Source: Aphanomyces cochlioides (lineage: Eukaryota > Oomycota > Saprolegniomycetes > Saprolegniales > Verrucalvaceae). Taken from it: a DNA stretch of 64,000 nucleotides. The position numbers and the translations under genes were made by a program. Location: NCBI GenBank assembly GCA_019828595.1, contig JAHQRK010000009.1, positions 1,116,001 through 1,180,000 on the forward strand, read 5' to 3'. Under the pieces are notes generated by a model. It searched no databases, was not told the DNA's origin, and worked only from the letters and a program-made list of their open reading frames with translations. Of the stretch, positions 11,478-22,900 are shown in pieces (positions within the stretch are counted from its first letter, which is position 1; the number at the start of each line of letters is the position of its first letter).

Positions 11478-13510
11478 GGTGGTTGACGTTGGGCTCTTGT
11501 GGAAGAAGATTGTATCAAGAACAAAGTTCTATCCGGATATTTACCGGATGAAAGGCTTTAATTGCAATGAGAAATGACTTAGAATTTGTATGCGAACAGT
11601 GTCCCCAACAACCCCTAAGTTGACACGGATCACCATGCCGGTCAAGGCCACATCGAAGTGTGATGCAGGACTTCTTAAAGAGATCATGTAGGTGACTACA
11701 TCATCAATTCGTGCTGACAGATGGCCTTTTTGCCCTTGATTGCTTTGAAATGGGTGCAGCTTGACGACGTGTTCTTGTTCTTCAGGATACGCATTTGCTC
11801 GTCCAGAGAAGCGCATGTGGATCGCACAAGTGCAGATTAATTCAGCAACTATGGTATTGATTTGTCGGCAATTCATCGGAGCTCATTCGTTTAACGTGCG
11901 ATCGATCGATCAAAAATGCTTCGTGACAATTCCTCCTAAATCGGGTAGGGTCGCACCTGACGCCAACGTTCATGGAAAAATTGGACTTCGCTCAAATATA
12001 TATATACCAAAGGCTCCTCAGTTGTCATGGCTGACCCATTCCGTACTCGGAACGCTCAACTACGAATGATCATGAGTTCAAACAGATAAACAGCAGAAAT
12101 CAAGTCCTCAAGGACAAGAACTGGAGTCGATTTCAGCTCAAAGTCCATGTCGATATGTCAAAAATTTTCCAAAATCTATCTGCTTGTCGTCCGTGAAAGA
12201 AGTCTCGTGCTGAGAACACTTGTTCAAATGCTGATCTGAAAAATGGCTGCGTGGAGACTTCACTAGTTGTATCACTATCCATTTCGCATCAGCTCAGGAT
12301 CCATGTTTACCAAATTCTCAACAAAACAAAGCTAAAAAAACTCTGAAGACGGAAACATCCGCCCAAGTGAGCTCAAGACGAGAGATTCAATTTTCACTGA
12401 ACGCATAGGTATGTGCAAAAATGTTAATGAGGACGATCAATTCGTATTGACGGAGGATCTTTCTTTGAAGAAGACTAAACAATTATCCATATGAAGAAAA
12501 AATACTTTTCTACAGAAAAGAGCAAACCAAGCTGGCAACAAATCCATCCCGAGACGCTTACATGCATCGCTTGCCATTGAAGGTGGGACAACAATCATCA
12601 GCCAAGCTTCGATAATCAAAACGACAACACATTGACAGGACATGAAATGCCACCTACCTCGGCGGATGCCGCAACATTACTTATGCGATCCATAGCCAAT
12701 GGGTCCCTTGGCAAACTCAACTCGATTATATTCATCCTTTGGAACTAACTGTGAGCTAAAACGTCAGCGTAATATATTGCATCTCTAATGTGATTCACTT
12801 CAAGATGTGTTTTCTGAAGTTTTCGTGTTTCACAAATGGAAATTAATCGCGAGGAGACGCTGTGGAATTTCGTTAGTGATCTTGAACAAAGATATTGAAC
12901 CATGCTGTTTGATGTACAATTGCATTCATTTTCAACCAGGATGATTTGGCCAGTCGGCCCTTGGCACATCGGTTTTCTACATGGACCTCATTAGGTCAAT
13001 TGAGCTCAAAGGAAGATTCCCATCACGCATTTGGATTTTAGTCTACCATGAATAAATACAGTTTTAGAGCAGCGAACGTGGCCCGAAATATGTTTATGGT
13101 CATCCGGCAAGAATATTATGCATTAACCATATGCAACACAACAACGAATTCATGTCAAGCAAAATGCAACAGAGGAATACAAGTGTTTTCTGTGATATCG
13201 TTAGAATGCGCAAAACAACATTCTTTGCATGGTTCCCTTTGTGATCGATACACTTGCATGTTATTTCCGAGTTCCCCTGAAATATGCTCACAGTTGTCAG
13301 TAAATTCAATCAAATGGATTGGAATATACTAATCAACTACTTGTAGAACGTCGATAGCACATATTCAGCGTGAACGATAAACATTAACATGCTAATAAGA
13401 TAGATATTAACTTTTTCATAAATATGCATACTGGGCCAAGGAACTCTCAGCAGAAATTATAATCTGTGTCTTTGAATAACCATCCTTGAAATCGTTTGTA
13501 TAGTCATTCC
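11478..13510. other. Intergenic between copies A and B; duplicated flanks
   Basis: There is no gene that I can support. 11480-12330 is homologous to about 21180-22170 (5' flank of copy B): both have TATCCGGATATTTACCGGATGA (11530 and 21217) followed by matching blocks such as AAGTTGACACGGATCACCATGC. 12760-13510 matches 8480-9257 (3' flank). The unit boundary is therefore near 12400-12700. The TATCCGGAT palindrome sits about 60 bp upstream of each copy's ATG, consistent with a promoter element. Confidence 0.55.
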
Positions 13511-13812
13511 TTACACGAGTACTCGAGATCGTCTCAATAGCAAATATCGATCCTGATTGGCATCCGTCTCGCAGTCCATGCGACAGGTTTTAGGTTGAGC
13601 GTCGGGTGCATCTTTCATAACGTTGAACATCTCGACAGTAAGACTATTGTTGGAGATCTGTGCATCCGTTGCTTCACGTTGCTCTTCAGCCTTAAGTTGT
13701 ATCAATTTTGTGTCGCGCTGGCTTCCACGAACCACTAACGCAGTTGACACATGCAACAGCATGTTGTCTTTTGTAGAAGTCGTGTCACTGAGATCGTCGT
13801 CGAGTCTAGGTT

Positions 13813-14026
13813 TGTAGCGATCCTGAGCCACCGGTTTGGCTCAGGACTTCGGCTGAATGCTGTAACGCAGTTTACGACTTAGAAAACTAGCGTAAACGCC
13901 CCTCAACACCAACCAAAGCGATGTGACAATAGGATGTGGCTCAAAGTTACAAGGATGTGCTAGATTAGAGTTAAGTTGAGATCTAATTCATTCTACAATT
14001 TGCCTTCCTCTGCCTAGTGTGCTACA
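13813..14026 (+). repeat. 5' LTR
   Basis: 214 bp, TG...CA. It is near-identical to 19713-19926; the visible differences are C/T in GTGGCTCAAAG and G/T in CCTAGTGTGC. It follows the target duplication AGGTT. Confidence 0.93.
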
Positions 14027-14289
14027 TTTGGTAGCACTTCTTGGTTGCCTTTACCTTTTCCCCTCTGTCCCTGGGTGTCCCTCTCTGTCCCTGTCCCTCA
14101 ACCTTGTTCGCCAAGGTATTTCAACTGTCTTCTCGAAGCGGTTGTGTGGTCATTTTACTCGACATCACAGTATTTCTCCACGAGTGGGTCCACGTTGTTA
14201 GTCTCTTTTGAGCAGAATCGCCACTCGACTGAAGGAGTAAAGTACTAGTCTTGTGAATAATCCATACACAGTCTAAGAGTGATCTATAG

Positions 14290-14676
14290 ATGCCTAGAAG
14301 CAACAATCGCGTTTCAAGCGTACACCAATTAGCGGCTGCCGAATCTATCGCGGATTTGTTCTCGACTCCCAGCGAAGCGATCAAGTTGCGTGCTGACATC
14401 TACCGACTCTGCTCGTTCCAAAGCGTGGTCATCAAGAAACTGCGTGCCCTAATCCCTGAAGCAAAAAACTCCGACGCGCGCAACGTACTGCAAGCTCTTA
14501 CGGATAACCTTATCCGGCGCAACACTCAAGTCGAAAATCTGATCAATGGGACCCTCGACCGCGACATCATCAATTACCGCGCAGCCCGCCTCAAGAAGAA
14601 AGCAGCCAATCAAAATCAAGAAAAAGCGAAATCCAAGTCGAAGACGAAGAAAAGTCAAAAAATAGAAAAAGAATAG
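14290..14676 (+). CDS. Small retrotransposon ORF of unknown function (upstream of gag)
   Basis: This is an open 128-residue frame lying in the leader of the Ty3-type element, ending 110 bp before the gag start. It is helical and charged, with a very basic tail rich in K, Q and S (residues about 100-128), like a nucleic-acid-binding or nuclear-targeting end. I recognise no domain. It stays open while gag-pol is broken, but it is short, so this is weak evidence of function. It may be an extra structural protein or the N-terminal part of gag expressed separately. Confidence 0.4.
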   Translation: MPRSNNRVSSVHQLAAAESIADLFSTPSEAIKLRADIYRLCSFQSVVIKKLRALIPEAKNSDARNVLQALTDNLIRRNTQVENLINGTLDRDIINYRAARLKKKAANQNQEKAKSKSKTKKSQKIEKE

Positions 14677-14786
14677 CTTAGTCTTTTTAAGAAAACAAAA
14701 AGACAGCAAAAAAAGAAAATAGAACAAAGTTAGAAAAAGAATTCAAAACAAAACACTTTCAAGAAAAATAATATCAGAAAAAAAAG

Positions 14787-17700
14787 ATGGTAGAATTAGA
14801 GCAATTATTTGCAACAATGTTAGAAACATTTCATAGATTAGAGAAAAATTTGGAAGAAGTCTCCAAGACACAATCCCTTCAAGTTGAAGTCCAAAAAGAA
14901 AGCAACAAGCGACATGAAGAAAGTCGACGTGGTCAAGAATACAAAGTTGAAGGCCTTACAATGCCGAAGTATCACGGAAAAATGGACGAAAGCATAAGTC
15001 TATACATACATCAAGTAAACACATATTTCAAGGCGAAAAACATCGACCCTAAACTGAATCAAGAGACGCATACAAGATGCATTGCCATGGTCGTAGCCAA
15101 CTTTCGGGGCTTAGCAGCAGCCTGGTATCAAGACCGCCTACGTACAAGTGGCGAACCACCAAAACACTCCTCGAACTCGAAGAAGAACTCCGATATGAAT
15201 TCGAGCCCGATGACTTGCAAGACCGCATCCGCGACCAACTCTACGAGTTGAAGCAAGCTAACTGCGCCAATTTAATGGACTATGTCGGCAAGTTCCGCCG
15301 TATTTGCACTCAAGTCCAAGACATGACCGAGCGCGACAAGATATCCTTTTTCCAACGCGGCCTACGAACAAGAACAAGAGAAGAAGTTCAATATAGAAGA
15401 TGTGAATCAGTAACCGAAGCCATTCAAGTAGCTCTAGACTTTGAGCGAACGCATAGTTTCACTCTCGGAAACAATGGAAGAGACTCCCGCCACCAGCAAC
15501 GCCGTGACCAACACCACAGACCACGATTCCAACGCAATCATCAAGGCAATGACCAGCGACAACGACCAAACAATCAAGACTCAAGACATTTTTCTTCTTT
15601 CCGTCAACCGCAGCCAGAGCGTGACGAATATGACATGGAAGTCGATAACGCGCAAATGAATCGAAACTCTCAGCGTGGTCCTCGAACCTGCTACAAGTGC
15701 GGCCGAGTAGGCCATCTAGCCAATGTCTGCAGAAGCTCTCAACGGTTTCACCAGAACAACCAAAACAACAATTTCCGCCGTTCAAACCAAAACAACAGTG
15801 CAGTAACTTTCTCTGGAACACAATCATCTCGTCCAACTAACCGACAACACAATGTTCAAGTTCAAGAAGCCGAAGACAGCGATGAAGAAGAAGAAATTGA
15901 AGTGATCAACACGCACGTTGCTCAAAGCAAGTACAAGGAAGTCCCAACGGAAAATCAACTGATGATTTCAGAAGGTCAACTGGATGGAAAGCCAGTAAAT
16001 ATTTTAATTGACAGCGGTGCTACAAACCTTTTGTGCCGTCCTGGCCTCTGTGACCAAGTCATTCGGGAAAAAGAAGCCATCATTGAAGGATTTGACGAAC
16101 AAAACTCTGGCGTAAAACGAGTAAATGAAGCTGAAGGCTCTCTCGTTCTCGAAGGAATGTCTTTTCCCAACTTACCGTTTACGGAATGGGATCTGGGTGC
16201 GAAGAAATTTGACGTGATTTTGGGACAACCATGGTTCCATCGCTTTAATCCCATTGTGGATTGGAGAAATCACAAGATTTTATCGATCAATGGAAGTGTA
16301 GTCAAGGAAGGAAGCGACAACTCAAGCGACGGATGGATTCTCAAGATTACGACAGTCAAGGAGGTTCAAGAAAACCTTCACCCTGCCATCAAAACACTCC
16401 TAACAAAGTATAAAGATGTGTTTCCTAAAGAACTTCCCGACGCACTGCCTCCAAAACGAGGAATTGAATTCGATTTGACCATGCGTCCAGATGCCAAGCC
16501 ACAATATCGACCACCTTTACGTCTATCTCAAGTCGAGCAAGCATCTCTGGACAAGTTCATCAGCGAACTTGAAAGAAAAGGCTGGATTCAATTGTCCAAC
16601 AGCGACTGGGTTTCGAATATCTTTGGAGTCCCCAAGAAAGATGAAAACGGCCAAATGAAGTCAAGAAGCGAATGGCTGAGAACAGCGACTCCCGACACTC
16701 CAATACGTTGGGTTCTTGACTATCGATATGTCAACTCGCAAACGGTGATCCCAAAGATCCCTTTGCCAAACATCGAAGACTTATTTGATCGCATGCATGG
16801 AAGCAAAGTCTTTACGAAGATCGACTTAGCGTCTGGATATCACCAAATGCTTGTTGAACCAAAAGCAAGAAAATACACAGCCTTTCGTACTCATCGAGAA
16901 GTCTATGAATGGGTTGTTGCTCCCATGGGAATGGCCGGAATGCCAGGAATTTGGTCCCGACTTATGCGTCGCCTCTTCGATAAATTCCCCTTTGCCGTTG
17001 TATACATGGATGATATCTGTGTTTTCTCTAAGTCAATCGACGACCACATCCATCACCTTCAAGCAATTTGCGATGTTTTACGAGCTGAAAAGTTGTACGC
17101 TCGTCCGTCTAAGTGTGCCTTTGCCCTCGACTCAGTCGATTTTCTCGGCCACACAATTTCCAAAGACGGCTTACACGTTGATAAGTCAAAAGTTAGTGCA
17201 ATCGAACAATGGGCTGAACCTAAGTGCACTAAAGACTTTGTGAGTTTCATCGGATTAAATTTTATCAAAAAACCATTTTTTATTTAAAAAATTATAAAAA
17301 TATAAACCATATTTTGACATTTTTAATTGATAAAAAAATAAGAAATTAATTTGATATAGAAATAAAGCTAAAAACATGCCAAACAAAGAAAAAATAACAG
17401 GTAATAATTTAATTTTAATAGGTAAAAATTCAGCTTTGCGAGCTTTTACAGAAAGTTTATTCCGAAGTTTTCGGACATTGTCCGCCCTTTAAGTGAATTG
17501 ATGAGGCCAAAAACGCCGTGGTCATGGACTGAAGATCAGCGACAAGCCTTTTTAACGATCAAGATTGCACTTCAACAAGCTCCAGTTTTACAACTGCCCA
17601 ACTACGACAAGCCTTTCATTGTAACAACTGATGCCTCAGGATACTGTTGTGGAGCAGTTCTATCCCAGTTGGATAAGGACAGTAATGATCGACCGATCGC

Positions 17701-19717
17701 ATTTTTGTCTAAGCGACTTGGCCCTCATGAAGTCCAGTGGCCTGCTCATGAAAAAGAACTCTACGCGATCAAGCTTGCACTCGGCAAGTGGCGTCACTAC
17801 CTTCATGGTACTCGATTCGACATTTACACGGACAACTCCACGTGTAAATGGTTCATGGAAACTCCTATTCTCACGCCTAAGTTGACTCGATGGCTCGACT
17901 TTTTCAGTGCGTTTGACTTTGTGTTGCATCATCGGCCTGGCAAACTTAATGTCGTTGCCGATGCGCTTTCGCGACCTCCACGAGATGCCTCACACTTTGC
18001 GACGATGATTTCTGTTCATAATTGCGGAATCCGTTGTGCAAACGCCGCTCTACGACTAGATGCCTTGCAAACTCCACCTGACTTATCCCGTTTCCCCTCA
18101 CGTGAACTTACCAAGCTCGTTAGAACTCCATTTTTGGGGGGGATCTGTCAAGTAAAAAATGTTCTTCCACTCCGCAACGACTTGTCATCAATCATTCAAG
18201 ACAAATTTCGTATTCAACAGTCGAAATGGATCAAGACACGAAAGAGCGATACATTAAAGCTTACAAGAAAGACATCTCTGTTGCTATACAAGAGAAATAT
18301 GTTCAAAAAGATGACTTCTACTTCCTTCGTTCGAAAGATCAAGTATGGAGACTTTATGTTCCCAAAGATGTTATCCTGCGCGCTGAAGTTATTTCTCAAG
18401 CTCATGACTCAAGCATTGCTGCGCATCCCGGAACAAGACGAACATTGCTAAGTATTTCTCAATGGTATTACTGGGATACTCTCTTGGAAGATGTCAAACT
18501 TTATGTTGCAACTTGTGAAACTTGCAGTCGATACAAGACAAATAGTCTTCGTGCCAATGGCAAAATGATTCCGATTCAAGCCCCTAACGAATGCTGGCAT
18601 ACTATTTCAGCAGACTGGATCACTGGACTACCTCTATCCAAGTCGTGCGATGCTATCTTAGTTGTTGTTGACAAATTGTCAAAAAGAGCTAGTACATTCC
18701 AACTCAAACAAATGCCGATGCTCCGCAAACCGCTATGTTGTTTTTCGATCATGTTGTTCGCCACCATGGCTTACCAAGCGTGATCATCAGTGATCGAGAC
18801 CCAAAATTTACAAGTAATTTCTGGAAGTCCCTCATGCAAACCATGAATATCAAGCAAGGCATGACAACTGCGGGTCGTGCTCAAGCTGATGGAGCAACTG
18901 AACGCCAAAATCGAACACTAGAAGATGCTCTACGTTGCCAAGTGTCCTATCTTGGAGAAGATTGGGTTGACCATTTACCTACGATAGAGTATGCTCACCA
19001 AGGACTTGTTCAGTCGTCAACTGGCATCACTCCATTTCAAATCGACACTGGAAGAACTCTGCGAAACCCTGTAATAGATAGTATAATGCCTCCAAATGAC
19101 TTTGCCAAAAACTTCTCTGAAGAACGACAAGAGATATTGAAGATTGCCCAAGAAAATTTGAAGAAGGCTCAAGCAAGACAAAAGGCATTCTATGAGAAGA
19201 AGCGCTCAAACATAACTTTCAAAGTTGGAGATCAAGTTCTCCTTGCAACCCGCGATTTGCCCTTGAAGCATGCACAACAATTAGATCGCAATGGGCGTCC
19301 AAAGCTAGTTCCCCGATTCATCGGCCCTTTGAAGTCATTGAAGAAATCAATGAAAACGCAATGCGCCTAAAGTTGCCTCGATCAATGTCAAGACTCCATG
19401 ATGTTTTCAATGTCGACCGCCTGAAACACTATCAACCGAACGATCCCAAATTTGCAAGTCGACCGATTCCCAAGGCAACACCCGTCATACTCGATGACTC
19501 AACTGGTGAAGAACTCTTCATCGTCGAACGCCTCTTGAAGCAGAGACAATTCAATCGCAAGCTCAAATATCTCATCAAGTGGCATGGCCAACCTGAAAGC
19601 GAAGCAACATGGGAACTCGCAAAGAACATCAAGCACGTCGTTCATTTCAAGCAGCTAGTTCAAGACCTCCAGCGCCGTCTTTCCCGACGACAGCCGGACG
19701 TCACGGGGAGGATGTAG
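14787..19717 (+). pseudogene. Ty3-type gag-pol polyprotein with chromodomain, frame-disrupted
   Basis: Gag begins MVELEQLFATML. A CCHC knuckle (CYKCGRVGHLANVC) lies at about 15690-15730, a protease DSGA at about 16010, an RT with YMDD at 17003-17014, RNase H (VTTDASGYCCGAVL) at about 17620, an integrase zinc region and D,D,E core at about 18400-18910, and a C-terminal chromodomain (RKLKYLIKWHGQPESEATWE) at about 19550-19610. The stop TAG is inside the first bases of the 3' LTR. Frame changes occur near 15140-15165, 18130-18220 (next to a G run), about 18700 and about 19325, and a 180-bp insert interrupts the RT-RNase H region at 17258. The chromodomain suggests targeting to modified chromatin. 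Confidence 0.85.
17258..17437. other. 180-bp extremely AT-rich insert inside pol
   Basis: On either side the pol frame reads FVSFIGL and ASFYRKFIPKFSDI, which are adjacent in Ty3 RTs. The 180 bp between them is nearly all A and T with in-frame stops. It ends in a short open stretch beginning MPNKEKITGNN. A perfect GTGAGT donor just upstream (17239) might suggest an intron, but that donor lies inside conserved coding sequence. An organelle-derived insert is one explanation. Confidence 0.6.
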
Positions 19718-19926
19718 CGATCCTGAGCCACCGGTTTGGCTCAGGACTTCGGCTGAATGCTGTAACGCAGTTTACGACTTAGAAAACTAGCGTAAACGCC
19801 CCTCAACACCAACCAAAGCGATGTGACAATAGGATGTGGCTTAAAGTTACAAGGATGTGCTAGATTAGAGTTAAGTTGAGATCTAATTCATTCTACAATT
19901 TGCCTTCCTCTGCCTAGTTTGCTACA
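19713..19926 (+). repeat. 3' LTR
   Basis: 214-bp copy of the 5' LTR, preceded by a purine tract and followed by the AGGTT target duplication (19927-19931). Confidence 0.93.
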
Positions 19927-21159
19927 AGGTTCCATACCGAACGAGTTTTCCGAAAAATCGAGGGCGTCTCTGCTCTTTGTTTCTGAACGTAAGTTTGGAT
20001 CCGTGGCATTGTCATAAGCAGCGTCGAAACAATGGATGTCACCATGAAGTGCTTCGTCGTGGACGATGGATTGTTGTGAGATGTCTGGAGGTGTGTTAAG
20101 ACATTCCATTGACTCCATCACTGTCGGGAACAAAGCGGCTTCACTTGAAGGACCCTCGAGGTCTTCAAACAAATCATTTTCTCGTTCATATGCTACATTG
20201 GCCTGGTTATTTTTGATGTTTAGCGGCTGCTCCAGAGCCACTATCATTTTATTGAGTGAGTCTCGAGAGTCTTGGTTGAAGGTTTGTAGAGCCAAAATTT
20301 TGGCGTCGATCTCATTCTCGATCGCAATGGCCCGCACGTATTCCACTTCGACAGGATCAAGGAGCGATTGCGTGTCCTTTGATTGAATCGAGAGGACTTG
20401 ATGTTCTAAGTCAGTGCATCGTAAATTGACATACTCGAGCTGCTTGGTCAGTTCTTCCTTTTCCATTTCGAGTGTTGCCACTTGCGCCTTGAGTCGGCGT
20501 ATTTCCTCGTCGTATGAGGCAGAGGGAGAATTGTCCAGGATGTACTGGTCGTTTGGTTTCACGTTGTACTCGGGATAGATGTCTTCAAATAGCATTCGTT
20601 GATTTTTCTCATACTCGTCGAATGCCTTGAAGAGATCGTTTTCAAACATATTGATATCGGAGGCGATGTCCGTCTGATGCTCGTCGATTGACGTCGCTGA
20701 ATGCTGTGCGACATCCGTTGAGCTTGGAGCTGCAACTGCTTCGAATGCGCTGTTCATACCCGAGTTTGGTGTCTGAGGTTCTTCGATCACATCTGACGCG
20801 ATGGTCACAGTCGAGTGTGTGGGCGTTGGTACTTCGACCATCGACGCGTTGTTCTCCTTCAAGGGGGTAAAAATTTCCAGTGTCTGTTGTGTTGTATTGT
20901 TTCGAGTTGCTGCTTTCGGTAATGTCGTTGTTCACAGACGAGGTATTTTGCTTGTGGTCTTTCGCGTCGCGATGTTGCTCGAAGATGTTGCGAACTTTAA
21001 CATGGATGTGGTCCTAAGAGAAGACGTGTCTTCGGCGGACTTATTGGACCTGCAAGCGTTTGGGTTCGCAGCGTTCAGACTGTATGTGATTCGCAGTCGT
21101 GGAATCCGGCTCATGGGCTTGCGGCTCGCGGTTGAGCTCGACGTAGCAGGCGCTTCCAT

Positions 21160-22900
21160 GGCGGTTGATGTGGGGTTCTTGTGGAAGAAGATTGGATTGA
21201 ATTAAGAACAAAGTTGTATCCGGATATTTACCGGATGAAGTGTCTTGGCAAAAGAATGACTTGGAATTTATGAGAGAATGGATTTCAGAATCCACCCCAA
21301 GTTGACACGGATCACCATGCAGGTACAAGGCCACATTGAAGTGTGACGCGGGACTGCTTCATCTATATGTTCTATTCGTGCTGACAGATGGCATTTTTGC
21401 ACTTGATTGCTTTGAATTGGGTGCTGCTTACTTCAACGTGCGATCGATCGATCACACATGCTTCGCGACAATCCCTGCTGGATGAGGCAGGGTCGCGCTT
21501 GACTGCAACGTTCATGGAAAGATTGGACTTCGCTCAATATATATCAACGGCCCCTCAGTTGCCATTGTCCACTTGGAGAGTAATCGCTCGATTATCAATG
21601 ATTTGTGCTCAAACGGATTGGGAAACGCATTCCAGCCTTGGTCCCTTCAGCTGCATCGGTGGTTGCAGTATTAGCTTGTAGCTGGCCTACAATCGTGTCG
21701 AGTGACATTGGTTTCAAGTCATATTCCCTCCATCGATGCAACTAGTGGAATCCAAGACTCATCAAGACTCATTAAGTAGTCCTTCGATCATTCCCATGTG
21801 ACATAAAACCTCGTCGGAGCCACATCAAAGTCCAATTCAACCACGCATAATGAATCGTCGCAAGTTTTCCGACTTGCGAGGCTTTTATGCATGGTTTTCA
21901 TTTGCACTATGGTTCAGAGTCTCACACAGAAGACCACATGTTCACTACTTGTGTCTGATTCTCAATACGGCGTCTCAGGCAAAGTTGAAGTCGCATTCAA
22001 AACCATACTGCCACCTCAGGTGACAAAGAAGCCGAAGAAATCAAAGCTATCAGTGGCATAATGCCGTGCAAAATTCAGAAATCCAGCCCTCAAGAGGGCT
22101 TAAAGACAAGCATCGAGTGGATTTCAGCGGACCTTTCAAAGCGATTCACGATTCAATTCACCACGGCACATTAACAAGATCGTAGCTCAGCATGTTATCA
22201 CCCTATGAAGCAGACAAAAGCGGAAGGTAGCTCCCAGCAACCACCACTACTCCTTGGAGCTGACTTTCAATTTCTGTCAAAAGAATGCTGCACGTGCAGC
22301 TTTGGCTGGCTTCGACCCTACCTTGCCTCACCTTGATTGACAATGGACACGTCAGTGCAGTATGTCCGTACTCACGTCTGCGGGTTGAGCTTATCGTTGT
22401 AATCCTTTCCATCCAAGATCTCTAGATGAGTCAGTTTGCACGTCGGTCTGTTCGAATCAGAGGATATTTAGGGAAAATGTACGACTGATGATTTTGCAAA
22501 TTAGCTGGAATGAACAACGAATCCAATCCTCACATTGTCGCGACTTGGATATACTCGATCACCAATCAATATCGCTTCAAGAACAATAATAAAGACGTAA
22601 ACAGTGCACAAATTTGGTTAACAATCAATCAATAATAAAAACTTTGTCTACTGTTGTCATGAAAGATGCGACAAACTGATGCACAACCAAACTCGTGTCG
22701 CATGATTGACGTCTAAGAAATGACCATGCAAAGTGTTGGGAGTATATCCAAGCCCAAACTTATTATCTCCACTGAGGTCGAGTGACCCAGTTGCATATTT
22801 ATCAATCAATTATATATATGTATGATCATTCATGAGGAAGGACACATGAGGGATGCGGTCATAGTTAGCGTTGATGATATTTGCGCATATCCTGAAAATG
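21160..22900. other. Intergenic; 5' flank of copy B
   Basis: This matches 11480-12330 in blocks (TATCCGGATATTTACCGGATGA at 21217, AAGTTGACACGGATCACCATGC, CGATCGATCGATCA). Past about 22200 I see no homology or gene. The ORFs here are short and of mixed composition. Confidence 0.5.

Larger units (their letters stand above)
13813..19926 (+). mobile_element. Ty3-type (chromodomain) LTR retrotransposon inserted in copy B
   Basis: Two 214-bp LTRs start TGTAGCGATCC and end GCTACA. The target duplication AGGTT is at 13808-13812 and 19927-19931. The order inside is a leader, a small ORF, gag, protease, RT, RNase H, integrase and chromodomain, on the plus strand and so opposite to the interrupted host gene. 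A purine-rich tract (GGGGAGGA) directly precedes the 3' LTR, and TGGTAGCA lies a few bases after the 5' LTR as a possible primer site. The LTRs differ by only about two bases by eye, implying a young insertion, yet the polyprotein has several frame breaks and one insert. Confidence 0.93.
13511..21159 (-). pseudogene. Acidic/coiled-coil protein family, copy B, split by an LTR retrotransposon
   Basis: The 5' part is 21159 down to 19927 and the 3' part is 13812 down to 13511. Between them lies a complete LTR element with an AGGTT duplication. If the element and one duplication are ignored, the two halves join in the same frame (GMEP then RLDDDLSDTT), so the gene was continuous before the insertion. 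The N-terminus (MEAPATSSSTASRKPMSRIPR), the coiled coil (RRLKAQVATLEMEKEELTKQLE) and the C-terminus (TCRMDC...LLLRRSRVLV) match copy A. One in-frame TGA at 20932-20934 sits where copy A has CGA, a CpG-type transition. It is otherwise open, and shorter than copy A in the acidic part. Confidence 0.75.

Noticed and set aside
17239..17437. An intron in pol starting at GTGAGT
   Set aside because: The donor lies inside conserved RT codons (DFVSFIGL) that would be lost; the insert boundary fits the coding frame better after 17257.
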